Part shown: piece by piece, positions 41,611 through 48,987 of the stretch
Position numbering within the stretch: the stretch's first letter is position 1
Layout of the letters: each line of letters begins with the position of its first letter
Assembly: GCF_003014715.1 (NCBI RefSeq)
Contig: NZ_PYAV01000011.1
Location: forward strand, 62,001-126,000
Source: Salsuginibacillus halophilus
GTDB lineage: Bacteria; Bacillota; Bacilli; Bacillales; Marinococcaceae
Length of the DNA stretch: 64,000 bases
Reading direction: 5' to 3'
Program-made: the position numbers and the translations under genes
Notes under the pieces: generated by a model
What the model saw: the letters and a program-made list of their open reading frames with translations, nothing else
What the model was told of the DNA's origin: nothing
Databases searched by the model: none

Positions 41611-42763
41611 GCCGGTTTTTGCCGATTTGCACGTGCATCTCGGAGAAGCACCGGACGGGCGGCCGGTCAAAATTACAGCTTCATCGCAAATGACAATTGA
41701 ACGCGTCGCCTCCTTTGCAAAAAATGCGAAAGGGCTCGATGTGATCGGTGTAATCGATGCGCATGTACCGTCTGTGCAAACACGTGTAGAAGAAAAGCTT
41801 GCAAGCAGCGCTTGGACGTCTTATCACGACGGCGGGATCGATGCAGGTGGGATAACGCTCATTTTAGGGGTGGAGCTTGAGCTTGCGTTTCATGGCAGGT
41901 TGTTTCATTTTCTTGCTTACTTTAAATATCTAGACGATATTAAAGCTTTTACAAACAATTATTTGCAGACACGAGTAAAAAACCTTACGTTAAGTACTCA
42001 GCGTGTGTATGATACGCCGGAAGCGGTACTGAAAGCTGTACGTGTTCATGGCGGTTTTGGGGTCGTTGCCCATGCGTTCACCCCCTTTAAAAGTTTGTAC
42101 GGAAATGCGGTCGAGCGCTCGATTGAAGAAGTGTTTCCTAAAGAAATCCCGGATGCAGTGGAAATTGGTTTAAGTGCTGACGCTGTCATGGCTGACCGTT
42201 TAACAGAGCTGCACAAATTTCCGTTTCTTGCGAATTCTGATGCCCACTCCCTTGAAAATATCGGCCGCGAATATCAAGAACTCTACGTTCAAGCGCCGAC
42301 ATTTCAAGGCGTCATCTCTGCCATTCAAAACGGTGGCGTCAAAGCTTATTGCGGTTTGCAGCCTTTACTTGGGAAATATTACGACAGCGCTTGTGCGGCG
42401 TGCGGTACGAAACTTTCAGAGAGCGCACCAAATAGCTGTTCATTTTGTGGGAGTTCCAAGGTGATTCAAGGAGTGAGGCACCGGCTTGAGGAACTTGCTT
42501 GTGAGAATACTGTTGAAGTCGCGCGTCCGCCTTATATTCATCACGTGCCGCTGAAAACGTACCCCGGCATTGGTCCGAAAAGGCTGGAGCGCCTCCGTGA
42601 GCACGTCGGCCCGGATCTGTATGTGCTTCATGAAGCAGAAGAAAGAGAGCTTAAACAAGTGCTTCCAAATGAAACGGCTGCGATGATCGCCCGTAAAGAT
42701 GTAGCCATCGAAAGCGGCGCAGGTGGCACGTACGGAAAAGTAAAACGGACAAGTTCATCATAA
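41603..42763 (+). CDS. Endonuclease Q (PHP domain, damaged-base nuclease)
   Basis: A 386-residue protein. The N-terminal PHP-type metallophosphoesterase barrel has FADLHVHLGE, GVIDAH, VVAHAF and ANSDAH metal motifs. A zinc ribbon follows at about residues 252-285 (CAACGTKL...CSFCGSSK), and the C-terminus has a helix-hairpin-helix-like segment (YPGIGPKRLERLREHVG). EndoQ enzymes cut 5' of hypoxanthine, uracil, xanthine or abasic sites; they are known from Thermococcales and some bacilli. TTG 41603 lies inside the nudF end. In B. subtilis this locus is yqxK-like and has a different annotation. A repair role in spores is plausible but unproven. Confidence 0.88.
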   Translation: MVKPVFADLHVHLGEAPDGRPVKITASSQMTIERVASFAKNAKGLDVIGVIDAHVPSVQTRVEEKLASSAWTSYHDGGIDAGGITLILGVELELAFHGRLFHFLAYFKYLDDIKAFTNNYLQTRVKNLTLSTQRVYDTPEAVLKAVRVHGGFGVVAHAFTPFKSLYGNAVERSIEEVFPKEIPDAVEIGLSADAVMADRLTELHKFPFLANSDAHSLENIGREYQELYVQAPTFQGVISAIQNGGVKAYCGLQPLLGKYYDSACAACGTKLSESAPNSCSFCGSSKVIQGVRHRLEELACENTVEVARPPYIHHVPLKTYPGIGPKRLERLREHVGPDLYVLHEAEERELKQVLPNETAAMIARKDVAIESGAGGTYGKVKRTSSS

Positions 42764-42786
42764 CCCTCCAATTCCTGCCATACAAT
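42758..42786 (+). promoter_or_regulatory. spoIIM: Candidate sigma-E promoter for spoIIM
   Basis: TCATAA at 42758-42763 and CATACAAT at 42779-42786 with 15 bases between, close to the mother-cell sigma-E consensus. spoIIM is a sigma-E gene in B. subtilis. Confidence 0.6.
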
Positions 42787-42816
42787 GAATCATCGGCAGG
42801 TGAAGGAGGGACAAGG

Positions 42817-43455
42817 GTGAAAAGAAACTGGACGCGCTGGTTGGAGTCTCACGTTTTACAACACCGATCGCTATATATTTTTACGACCGTTTTATTATTT
42901 ATGGGCATTATTTTCGGCGCAGTTGTTGTTAATAGTCTCGGGCTTGATCATAAACAGGATTTATACGTTTATCTGCGTCAGTTTTTCGGCCAAGTCTCCG
43001 AAGGACAAGTGGCATCATCAAGCGATATTTTTATTCAAACGATGACGCATCATTTCATGTATACAGGCGCGATGCTGCTCCTTGGATTGAGCGTGATCGG
43101 TGCGCCGTTTATTTTGCTGTTGTTATTTTTTAAAGGTTTAGTCGTCGGTTTTACGGTTGGTTTTCTCGTCCATCAAATGGGAATTTACGGGTTTGCGATG
43201 GCGTTTGTCGGGATTTTTCCGCAAAATGTGCTTATTGTCCCGATTCTCATTCTCACTGCTACATTATCAATCTCAATATCATTCCGGTTGATCCGTCGCC
43301 AGTTTTTTGGCCGGCACGCCGGCCCGCTTGCACCTTTATTTTATCAGTTTGCGATCCTTTTTCTCGCCGGTTGGGTTGGTTTGTCAGTCGCAGCAGCTTA
43401 TGAAGCATTTGCCGGCCCGGCTTTAATGCGTCTCATGAATGAATGGCAGTTGTAA
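42817..43455 (+). CDS. spoIIM: Stage II sporulation protein M
   Basis: A 212-residue membrane protein with five helices, part of the SpoIIDMP complex that removes septal peptidoglycan and drives engulfment in the mother cell. Recognisable parts are TVLLFMGIIFGAVVVNSLG, FFKGLVVGFTVGFLVHQMG and GIFPQNVLIVP. Length matches B. subtilis SpoIIM (214). GTG 42817 follows GAAGGAGGG. Location between endonuclease Q and fur matches the Bacillus gene order, and a sigma-E-like promoter lies upstream. Confidence 0.95.
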   Translation: MKRNWTRWLESHVLQHRSLYIFTTVLLFMGIIFGAVVVNSLGLDHKQDLYVYLRQFFGQVSEGQVASSSDIFIQTMTHHFMYTGAMLLLGLSVIGAPFILLLLFFKGLVVGFTVGFLVHQMGIYGFAMAFVGIFPQNVLIVPILILTATLSISISFRLIRRQFFGRHAGPLAPLFYQFAILFLAGWVGLSVAAAYEAFAGPALMRLMNEWQL

Positions 43456-43463
43456 CTTTCGAA

Positions 43464-43478
43464 TTATAATAATTACAA
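43464..43478 (+). promoter_or_regulatory. PerR box upstream of fur
   Basis: TTATAATAATTACAA matches the PerR consensus (TTATAATnATTATAA) at all but one position. It lies 26 bases before the -35 of the fur promoter. In B. subtilis fur is a PerR target. Confidence 0.7.
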
Positions 43479-43503
43479 TCAAATAATTATGACAATCTAT
43501 CGT

Positions 43504-43532
43504 TTGACACACCGCTTTGACGAATCTATAAT
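43504..43532 (+). promoter_or_regulatory. fur: Consensus sigma-A promoter of fur
   Basis: Perfect TTGACA (43504-43509) and TATAAT (43527-43532) with a 17-base spacer. Confidence 0.9.
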
Positions 43533-43565
43533 AATAATCGTGATAGGTGCCGGGAGGGGGAAACG

Positions 43566-44054
43566 ATGGAACATCGCATTGAGAAGATTAAAAAGCAATT
43601 GCAGTCGCAAAGTTACAAATTAACGCCGCAGCGTGAAGCGACCGTGCTTGTGCTGCTTGAACATGAAGAAGATCACTTAAGCGCTGAAGACGTTTATCTC
43701 CTTGTGAAGGAGAAGGCTCCGGAAATCGGGCTTGCGACCGTCTATCGTACACTTGAATTATTAAATGAACTTGAAGTTGTAGATAAAATTAATTTCGGCG
43801 ATGGTGTTTCTCGTTACGATCTTCGAAAAGAAGGGGCAAATCATTTTCACCACCATCTCGTTTGCATGGAATGCGGTGCTGTTGATGAAATTCAAGAAGA
43901 TCTCCTCGGTGATGTGGAAAGCATTGTAGAGCGCGATTTTCAGTTTAAAATTAAAGACCACCGCCTGACATTCCACGGGGTGTGCCACCGTTGTCAAACT
44001 GAAGACACAGCCGCTGCTTCAGAGACAGAAGAAACAGAGTACTCCTCAAAGTAA
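43566..44054 (+). CDS. fur: Ferric uptake regulator
   Basis: A 162-residue metalloregulator that represses iron uptake genes when ferrous iron is bound. The winged helix holds LTPQREATVLVLLEHEEDHLSAEDVY and GLATVYRTLELL; the dimer domain contains the metal-site FHHHLVCMECGAVDEI and the second Cys pair CHRCQ for structural zinc. The acidic C-terminal tail (about 15 residues) is longer than in B. subtilis Fur. The position between spoIIM and yqzK-xerD identifies it as Fur rather than PerR or Zur. A consensus promoter and a PerR-type box precede it. Confidence 0.95.
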   Translation: MEHRIEKIKKQLQSQSYKLTPQREATVLVLLEHEEDHLSAEDVYLLVKEKAPEIGLATVYRTLELLNELEVVDKINFGDGVSRYDLRKEGANHFHHHLVCMECGAVDEIQEDLLGDVESIVERDFQFKIKDHRLTFHGVCHRCQTEDTAAASETEETEYSSK

Positions 44055-44092
44055 ACGAGCTTGTTCTTTTTGAAGAATAAGCTCGTTTTTTT
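44055..44092 (+). terminator. fur: Terminator of fur
   Basis: ACGAGCTTGTTCT pairs with AGAATAAGCTCGT followed by seven T residues. Confidence 0.93.
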
Positions 44093-44120
44093 ACGCCCTA
44101 GTAGCTAAACGAAGTCTCAT

Positions 44121-44315
44121 TTAATTTGACTCGTCACAAGTTACAGACCAGTTGAAAGCTAAAATGCCTAATTGGTTTTCGGTAACAATGCCGTCATTAT
44201 TGCTGCATTCCGTTACAGCGGTACTGTAACCGTGATAACTAAACGCTGAACCAATTAGAACCGTAAGTAGTAACATCGATGAAATGATTATCATACGTAA
44301 GTTTTTCAGTTTCAT
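44121..44315 (-). CDS. Small exported or membrane-anchored protein, unknown
   Basis: A 64-residue protein with a basic N-terminus and one hydrophobic segment (IIISSMLLLTVLIGSAFSY) that could be a signal peptide or anchor. A short polar domain with two cysteines (VTECSNNDG and SVTCDESN) follows and may form a disulfide outside the cell. GAGGTGA stands 6 bases before ATG 44315. AT-rich and lacking any recognised family, it lies in a small minus-strand island between fur and the purine riboswitch. It is probably a recent insertion, since Bacillus has fur next to yqzK. Confidence 0.55.
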   Translation of the reverse strand: MKLKNLRMIIISSMLLLTVLIGSAFSYHGYSTAVTECSNNDGIVTENQLGILAFNWSVTCDESN

Positions 44316-44345
44316 AAATTCACCTCAAAGGGAAGTCATTTTTTG

Positions 44346-44555
44346 CTAGAAAGATTTGCTGGAAAGAAAATATTGTGAATGAGGCTGTTCAGCACTTCGA
44401 TACGCCTTAAAATTCAAGTATATAGCGTAGCTGCCTGTGAAAATGATGAACAAATGCCACATACCAAAAGGGATGTCCACGTAGAAGTTGTAAAATAAGA
44501 GGCACGCAATGACTGTAGCCATAATTGCAATCATATTGTGGGTTATTTGGCCCAA
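44346..44555 (-). CDS. Small two-helix membrane protein, unknown
   Basis: A 69-residue protein with helices at about residues 8-24 and 32-48 and a polar C-terminal tail. TTG 44555 follows GAGGTGGG with suitable spacing; an ATG seven codons later is an alternative. No family is recognised. It lies 30 bases upstream of the other minus-strand small gene and probably forms a two-gene operon with it. Confidence 0.5.
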   Translation of the reverse strand: MGQITHNMIAIMATVIACLLFYNFYVDIPFGMWHLFIIFTGSYAIYLNFKAYRSAEQPHSQYFLSSKSF

Positions 44556-44791
44556 GCAGATCCCACCTCACTCTAGTTATGAATTGTTTCAAGTATAACA
44601 CGTGCATTTTACAATTATAAGGGGATTGAAATTTCCAAAAAAGTAATTGTGGCATTGCCCGCTAGTTTCCTGCGCAAGCGAATGTGTAAGTTCAACCTGC
44701 GCTCAAAAAATTTTCTCTATCATTGATAAAAGTTTCAGACTTGCATCACGTGCTGAAGTTTAGTATAAAAGTAAGTGAACAGAGTCAAAGT

Positions 44792-44856
44792 TCGTATAAC
44801 CTGGACAATACGGGTCCGGGGTGTCTATCAGGAACCGTAACATTTCCTGGCTACGA
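44792..44856 (+). ncRNA. Purine riboswitch aptamer (guanine type, variant J3/1)
   Basis: TCGTA and TACGA close P1; L2 AATACGG and L3 CCGTAAC are the kissing loops; J2/3 contains TGTCTAT. The specificity base (C74 equivalent, 44851) is C, indicating a guanine/hypoxanthine-type rather than an adenine-type ligand. The base before it is G where A is normal, and the base at position 53 is T where C is normal. It precedes the yqzK-xerD-deoB-pnp-pnp-pdp operon. Confidence 0.9.
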
Positions 44857-44895
44857 GCTTTCCGCAACCTAGGCGGAAGGCTTGTAGCCATTTTT
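44849..44895 (+). terminator. Riboswitch-controlled terminator
   Basis: GGCTACGAGCTTTCCGC pairs with GCGGAAGGCTTGTAGCC and ends in ATTTTT. The 5' arm overlaps the 3' arm of P1, so ligand-free RNA can block it and ligand binding would terminate transcription (an OFF switch). Confidence 0.9.
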
Positions 44896-45008
44896 ACGTG
44901 CTGCATGATTTCAAAACGGGAATTTTGATAGCGGTGCACTGTGGCGTATAAATTTTTTCTTTTTCACCGTAAGCTGTACAAAAGCAACGTGGTAAGGAGG
45001 AGACTTTT

Positions 45009-45161
45009 ATGCGGCGCATGTTACGCGGGACGGTGCTACTGCTCGTTTTTTTGTCGGCAGTGTTTTGTTTTTATTACAGCCTCGCCTGGTTTCTTGATGA
45101 ATATGAAGGTGATGAGCGGTTTGAACCTGATGAACAAAGCGAACTTGTAAAACTGAAGTGA
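45009..45161 (+). CDS. yqzK: YqzK-like small membrane protein
   Basis: A 50-residue protein with one membrane helix (VLLLVFLSAVFCFYYSLAW) and an acidic tail, in the exact place of yqzK between fur and xerD in Bacillus. AAGGAGGAG precedes ATG 45009. It is shorter than B. subtilis YqzK (about 70). The function is unknown. Its stop codon lies 14 bases before the chosen xerD start, so the two are in one transcript downstream of the purine riboswitch. Confidence 0.7.
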   Translation: MRRMLRGTVLLLVFLSAVFCFYYSLAWFLDEYEGDERFEPDEQSELVKLK

Positions 45162-45175
45162 CGGGGGTGCGGGCT

Positions 45176-46063
45176 TTGCAGGACGAATTAGACGATTTTT
45201 TTCATTACATACGTGTGGAGCGTGGATTAAGTGATCACACTGTTCGCTCTTATGCAAGAGACCTCAAAGGGTATCAACAGTTTTTAAAAGCAGAGGGTTA
45301 TACGTCCTGGCAGCAAGTAACCGCTTCGGATGTTTCGGCGTACATGACCCGGCTGCACGATCGCGGTAAATCACAGGCCACACTTGCGCGTTTAACGTCC
45401 TCGGTTCGTTCGTTTCACCAATTTCTCGTTCGGGAAAAGAAAACTGACTATGATCCTTCAGAACAACTTAAACAGCCTCGAACTGAAAAGAAGCTGCCGG
45501 AAGTTCTCCGGCCGGATGAAGTCGATGCGTTGTTAGAAGCAGCTGACGGGGTAACCCCACTCGCGCGCCGGAATAAAGCCATGCTTGAATGCTTATATGC
45601 GACAGGCTTGCGCGTTTCTGAACTTTGCGGGTTAAACCTTGGGGATGTTCATCCGCAGATGGGATTTGTCCGCGTGTATGGTAAAGGGCAGAAAGAACGG
45701 ATCATTCCAATCGGTAAGCCGGCATGTGAGGCGATTGAGCGTTACGCTGGCACCGCCCGGCTTGAATTGATGCGGAACAAGCGGCACGAGAAGCTGTTTG
45801 TCAACAGGCTCGGCACGCCGCTCAGCCGGCAGGGCTTTTTCAAAGTCATTCGGCAAATGGCAGGTGATGCAAAGATTGAAAAGCATATTACGCCGCACAC
45901 CCTCCGCCATTCTTTTGCGACCCACCTGCTTGAAAACGGTGCAGATTTAAGAGCTGTACAGGAAATGCTCGGGCACGAAGACATTTCCACAACCCAGCTG
46001 TACACCCACTTATCTAAAGGGCGTTTAAAAGACATTTATAGCGAACATCACCCCCGGGCTTAA
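45176..46063 (+). CDS. xerD: Site-specific tyrosine recombinase XerD
   Basis: A 295-residue recombinase that works with XerC/CodV at dif to resolve chromosome dimers. The N-terminal SAM-like domain begins DELDDFFHYIRVERGLSDHT. The catalytic domain shows Arg in ATGLRVSELCGL, HTLRHSFATHLLENG, LGHEDISTTQ and the nucleophile Tyr in TQLYTHLSKGRLKDIY. Length matches B. subtilis XerD (296). TTG 45176 gives the family N-terminus, while GTG 45158 overlaps yqzK. Context and length exclude a phage integrase. It is unusual in lying in an operon preceded by a purine riboswitch. Confidence 0.95.
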   Translation: MQDELDDFFHYIRVERGLSDHTVRSYARDLKGYQQFLKAEGYTSWQQVTASDVSAYMTRLHDRGKSQATLARLTSSVRSFHQFLVREKKTDYDPSEQLKQPRTEKKLPEVLRPDEVDALLEAADGVTPLARRNKAMLECLYATGLRVSELCGLNLGDVHPQMGFVRVYGKGQKERIIPIGKPACEAIERYAGTARLELMRNKRHEKLFVNRLGTPLSRQGFFKVIRQMAGDAKIEKHITPHTLRHSFATHLLENGADLRAVQEMLGHEDISTTQLYTHLSKGRLKDIYSEHHPRA

Positions 46064-46096
46064 ATGAAATCAATTTGAAAGGAAAGGATGATGAAC

Positions 46097-47296
46097 ATGC
46101 AACGTTATCCGTATAATCGTGTGTTTTTAATTGTGATGGACTCAGTTGGTATTGGTGAAGCAAAAGACGCAGCCGCTTACGGTGATGAAGGTGCAGACAC
46201 ACTTGGAAATATTGCTAAGCGTATGAACGGCCTGCAGCTGCCAAACCTCGAAAAGATGGGGCTCGGCGCGATTAAACAGGCGCCCGGCATTGAAAAAGAA
46301 GCGAACCCAACGGCATTTACCGGCATCATGCACGAGCGCTCTCAAAGTAAAGATACGATGACCGGCCACTGGGAGCTGATGGGGCTTTATATTGATCAGC
46401 CATTCCGCACATTCCCAGACGGCTTTCCGCCGGAGCTCGTTGAACAGCTTGAAACGTTGTCCGGACGCGGTGTGATCGGCAACAAAGTCGCATCTGGTAC
46501 AGAGATTCTTGATGAACTTGGCGAAGAACACATGAAAACCGGTGACTTAATCGTTTATACATCAGCAGATTCTGTACTCCAGATTGCAGCTCACGAGGAC
46601 GTTGTACCGGTGGAGGAACTTCACGACATTTGTGAAAAAGCGCGCGCGATCACGTATGAAGATCCGTACATGATCGGTCGTGTTATTGCTCGTCCGTTTG
46701 TCGGAACAGGAGCCGGCGCATTTGAACGGACACCAAACCGTCACGACTATGCGCTCAAGCCATTTGGTCGCACTGTCATGAACGATTTGGCAGATCAAGG
46801 CTTCGACTCGATCGCACTCGGGAAAATTACCGATATTTATGACGGTGAAGGCATTACCGAAACGGTGCGCACGGATTCAAATGAAGACGGTATGGATAAA
46901 TTGATGGACAGCGTGAAGCAGTCATTTACTGGCCTCAGCTTTTTAAACCTCGTTGATTTTGACGCGAAATTCGGGCACCGCCGGGATGTGGAAGGATATG
47001 CAAAAGCTTTAGAAAACTTTGATGCCCGCCTGCCGGAAGTTTTAGAAGCACTTGATGAAAATGATCTACTCTTGATTACAGCGGATCACGGAAATGACCC
47101 GACGCACCACGGTACAGATCACACCCGTGAAATTGTACCGCTCATCGCGTATTCTCCGTCCCATACCCGGGCAGGAGACCTCGGCGAGCGCGATACATTC
47201 GCGGATGTAGGGGCAACCATTGCGGAAAACTTCGGTGTTTCTATGCCGCCAAACGGCACCAGCTTTTTAAATGAATTGAAAGCAACGCGTCAATAA
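46097..47296 (+). CDS. deoB: Phosphopentomutase
   Basis: A 399-residue enzyme of the alkaline phosphatase superfamily that converts (deoxy)ribose 1-phosphate to the 5-phosphate, linking nucleoside breakdown to central metabolism. Motifs: the metal-binding DSVGIGEA, the phosphorylated Thr region [22 protein letters not shown], and the second metal site [22 protein letters not shown] 46097 has suitable spacing from AAAGGAAAGG; an ATG at 46088 abuts it. Its product feeds from the two purine phosphorylases and the pyrimidine phosphorylase encoded next. Confidence 0.96.
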   Translation: MQRYPYNRVFLIVMDSVGIGEAKDAAAYGDEGADTLGNIAKRMNGLQLPNLEKMGLGAIKQAPGIEKEANPTAFTGIMHERSQSKDTMTGHWELMGLYIDQPFRTFPDGFPPELVEQLETLSGRGVIGNKVASGTEILDELGEEHMKTGDLIVYTSADSVLQIAAHEDVVPVEELHDICEKARAITYEDPYMIGRVIARPFVGTGAGAFERTPNRHDYALKPFGRTVMNDLADQGFDSIALGKITDIYDGEGITETVRTDSNEDGMDKLMDSVKQSFTGLSFLNLVDFDAKFGHRRDVEGYAKALENFDARLPEVLEALDENDLLLITADHGNDPTHHGTDHTREIVPLIAYSPSHTRAGDLGERDTFADVGATIAENFGVSMPPNGTSFLNELKATRQ

Positions 47297-47308
47297 GGAG
47301 GAAACAAC

Positions 47309-48145
47309 ATGTCATTAGTTGAAAAGCGCGACGAAGCGGTGCGCTACATTCAAAGCGAATTAAGCGAAACCCCGAAAACTGGTTTAATTTTAGGCTCCGG
47401 CCTCGGGGTGCTTGCAGATGAAATTGAAGATGCAAAAGTCTTTGCTTATGAAGATATCCCAGGCTTCTCCGGCTCTACAGTTGCCGGTCATGCCGGACGC
47501 CTCGTTGCCGGACGTTTAAAAGGCGAGCCGGTTATTGCGATGCAGGGCCGCTTTCATTATTATGAAGGCCATGATATGAAAACCGTCACATTTCCGGTAC
47601 GTGTGATGGCTGCCCTCGGTGTGGAGACGCTTGTCGTTACAAATGCGGCCGGCGGGATTAACGAATCATTCAACGCTGGTGATCTCGTTATCATTGAAGA
47701 TCAGATTAACATGATGAATGACAATCCGCTCATGGGTAAAAATGATGAAGCACTAGGTCCACGCTTTCCGGATATGTCCACAGCGTATGACCCTAAGCTT
47801 GTGGCACTTGCTGAAGCTGCCGGGCATAACGCCGGGGTAGCGCTGCAAAAAGGTGTTTATGTCGGCAATACCGGCCCAACGTACGAAACACCGGCGGAAG
47901 TACGCATGCTTGCAACGATCGGCGGTGACATGGTCGGCATGTCCACCGTGCCGGAAGTGATTGCGGCGCGTCATAACGGCCTCCGCGTTCTCGGGATTTC
48001 CTGCATCTCCAATATGGCAGCAGGCATCCTTGATCAACCGCTCAGCCATGATGAAGTGATTGAAACGACAGAACGCGTTAAATCCGACTTTTTAAATGTA
48101 ATGAAGAGTGTCGTCACGAAATTAAACGAAGAAGGTGAAAATTAA
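47309..48145 (+). CDS. punA: Purine-nucleoside phosphorylase I (6-oxopurine type)
   Basis: A 278-residue enzyme of the trimeric PNP family, cleaving inosine, guanosine and their deoxy forms with phosphate. Motifs: LILGSGLGVLADEI, GRFHYYEGH, VTNAAGGIN and MSTVPEVIAARH. The purine pocket has Glu193 (GPTYETPAE) and Asn235 (ISNMAAG), the pair that reads the 6-oxo group in known enzymes. AAGGAGGAAA precedes ATG 47309. The next gene is a diverged duplicate whose start overlaps this stop (TAATG). Confidence 0.95.
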   Translation: MSLVEKRDEAVRYIQSELSETPKTGLILGSGLGVLADEIEDAKVFAYEDIPGFSGSTVAGHAGRLVAGRLKGEPVIAMQGRFHYYEGHDMKTVTFPVRVMAALGVETLVVTNAAGGINESFNAGDLVIIEDQINMMNDNPLMGKNDEALGPRFPDMSTAYDPKLVALAEAAGHNAGVALQKGVYVGNTGPTYETPAEVRMLATIGGDMVGMSTVPEVIAARHNGLRVLGISCISNMAAGILDQPLSHDEVIETTERVKSDFLNVMKSVVTKLNEEGEN

Positions 48146-48969
48146 TGAAAGATATGAAAGTACACGTGCATGAAGCTGCAAAGTCCCTCCAACAAAAGTT
48201 GAACAACGAGCCGAAAGTCGGCTTAATCCTTGGTTCCGGTCTCGGCGATTTAGCTGAAGAAATCGAAAACCCTGTGAAAACAAAATATGAGGACATTCCT
48301 CATTTTCCAGTGTCGACGGTTGAAGGCCATGCTGGACAACTTGTTGCCGGTTCCCTTGAAGGCCAGGAAGTCATTGCGATGCAAGGGCGTTTTCATTATT
48401 ATGAAGGTTACAGCATGCAGGATGTTACATTTCCTGTCCGCGTCATGAAAGAGCTCGGTGTGGAGAAGCTGATTGTTACAAACGCCTGTGGTGGCATGAA
48501 CCCTTCTTTTCAGCCAGGTGACTTAATGATTATTGAAGATCATATCAACATGACCGGCGACAACCCACTCATGGGGCCAAATGATGAAGAGCTCGGCCCG
48601 CGCTTTCCGGATATGTCCACGGCGTATTCCAAAGAGCTGCGTGACATTTGCGAAAACGCAGCAGAATCGATCGGCTTCAGCATGCAAAAAGGCGTTTATG
48701 TCGGCATTTCCGGACCAACGTTTATGTCTGCAGCGGAATTGAAAATGCTGCGCAAACTTGGCGGCGACACCGTCGGCATGTCCACAGTGCCTGAAGTGAT
48801 TGTTGCCCGCCACGCCGGCATTGAAGTACTAGGCATCTCCTGCATCACGGATATGGCTGTAGGTGAAGAGATTGAAGGCGTGAGCCACGATGAAGTGATT
48901 GAAACAGCGACAAAAGCAAAGCCGCGTTTCATTCAGCTAGTGAAACAAACACTTTCATCGCTTGCTTAA
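48145..48969 (+). CDS. Purine-nucleoside phosphorylase paralogue with altered base pocket
   Basis: A 274-residue duplicate of the preceding enzyme (about 60% alike by eye), keeping the phosphate site (LILGSGLGDLAEEI, GRFHYYEGY). The two purine-recognition residues differ: Glu becomes Met194 (GPTFMSAAE) and Asn becomes Asp236 (ITDMAVG). In human PNP and in Thermus PNPs an Asn-to-Asp change at this place moves specificity toward 6-aminopurines such as adenosine, so an adenosine or related activity is inferred here. It is coupled to the first copy by a TAATG overlap. A 5'-methylthioadenosine-like substrate is another possibility. Confidence 0.88.
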   Translation: MKDMKVHVHEAAKSLQQKLNNEPKVGLILGSGLGDLAEEIENPVKTKYEDIPHFPVSTVEGHAGQLVAGSLEGQEVIAMQGRFHYYEGYSMQDVTFPVRVMKELGVEKLIVTNACGGMNPSFQPGDLMIIEDHINMTGDNPLMGPNDEELGPRFPDMSTAYSKELRDICENAAESIGFSMQKGVYVGISGPTFMSAAELKMLRKLGGDTVGMSTVPEVIVARHAGIEVLGISCITDMAVGEEIEGVSHDEVIETATKAKPRFIQLVKQTLSSLA

Positions 48970-48987
48970 AAAAGGGGGACACAAACG

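Noticed and set aside
45176-46063. Phage integrase as the identity of the recombinase
   Set aside because: Length, N-terminus and the fur-yqzK-deoB context match XerD; no phage genes or attachment-site duplications were seen.
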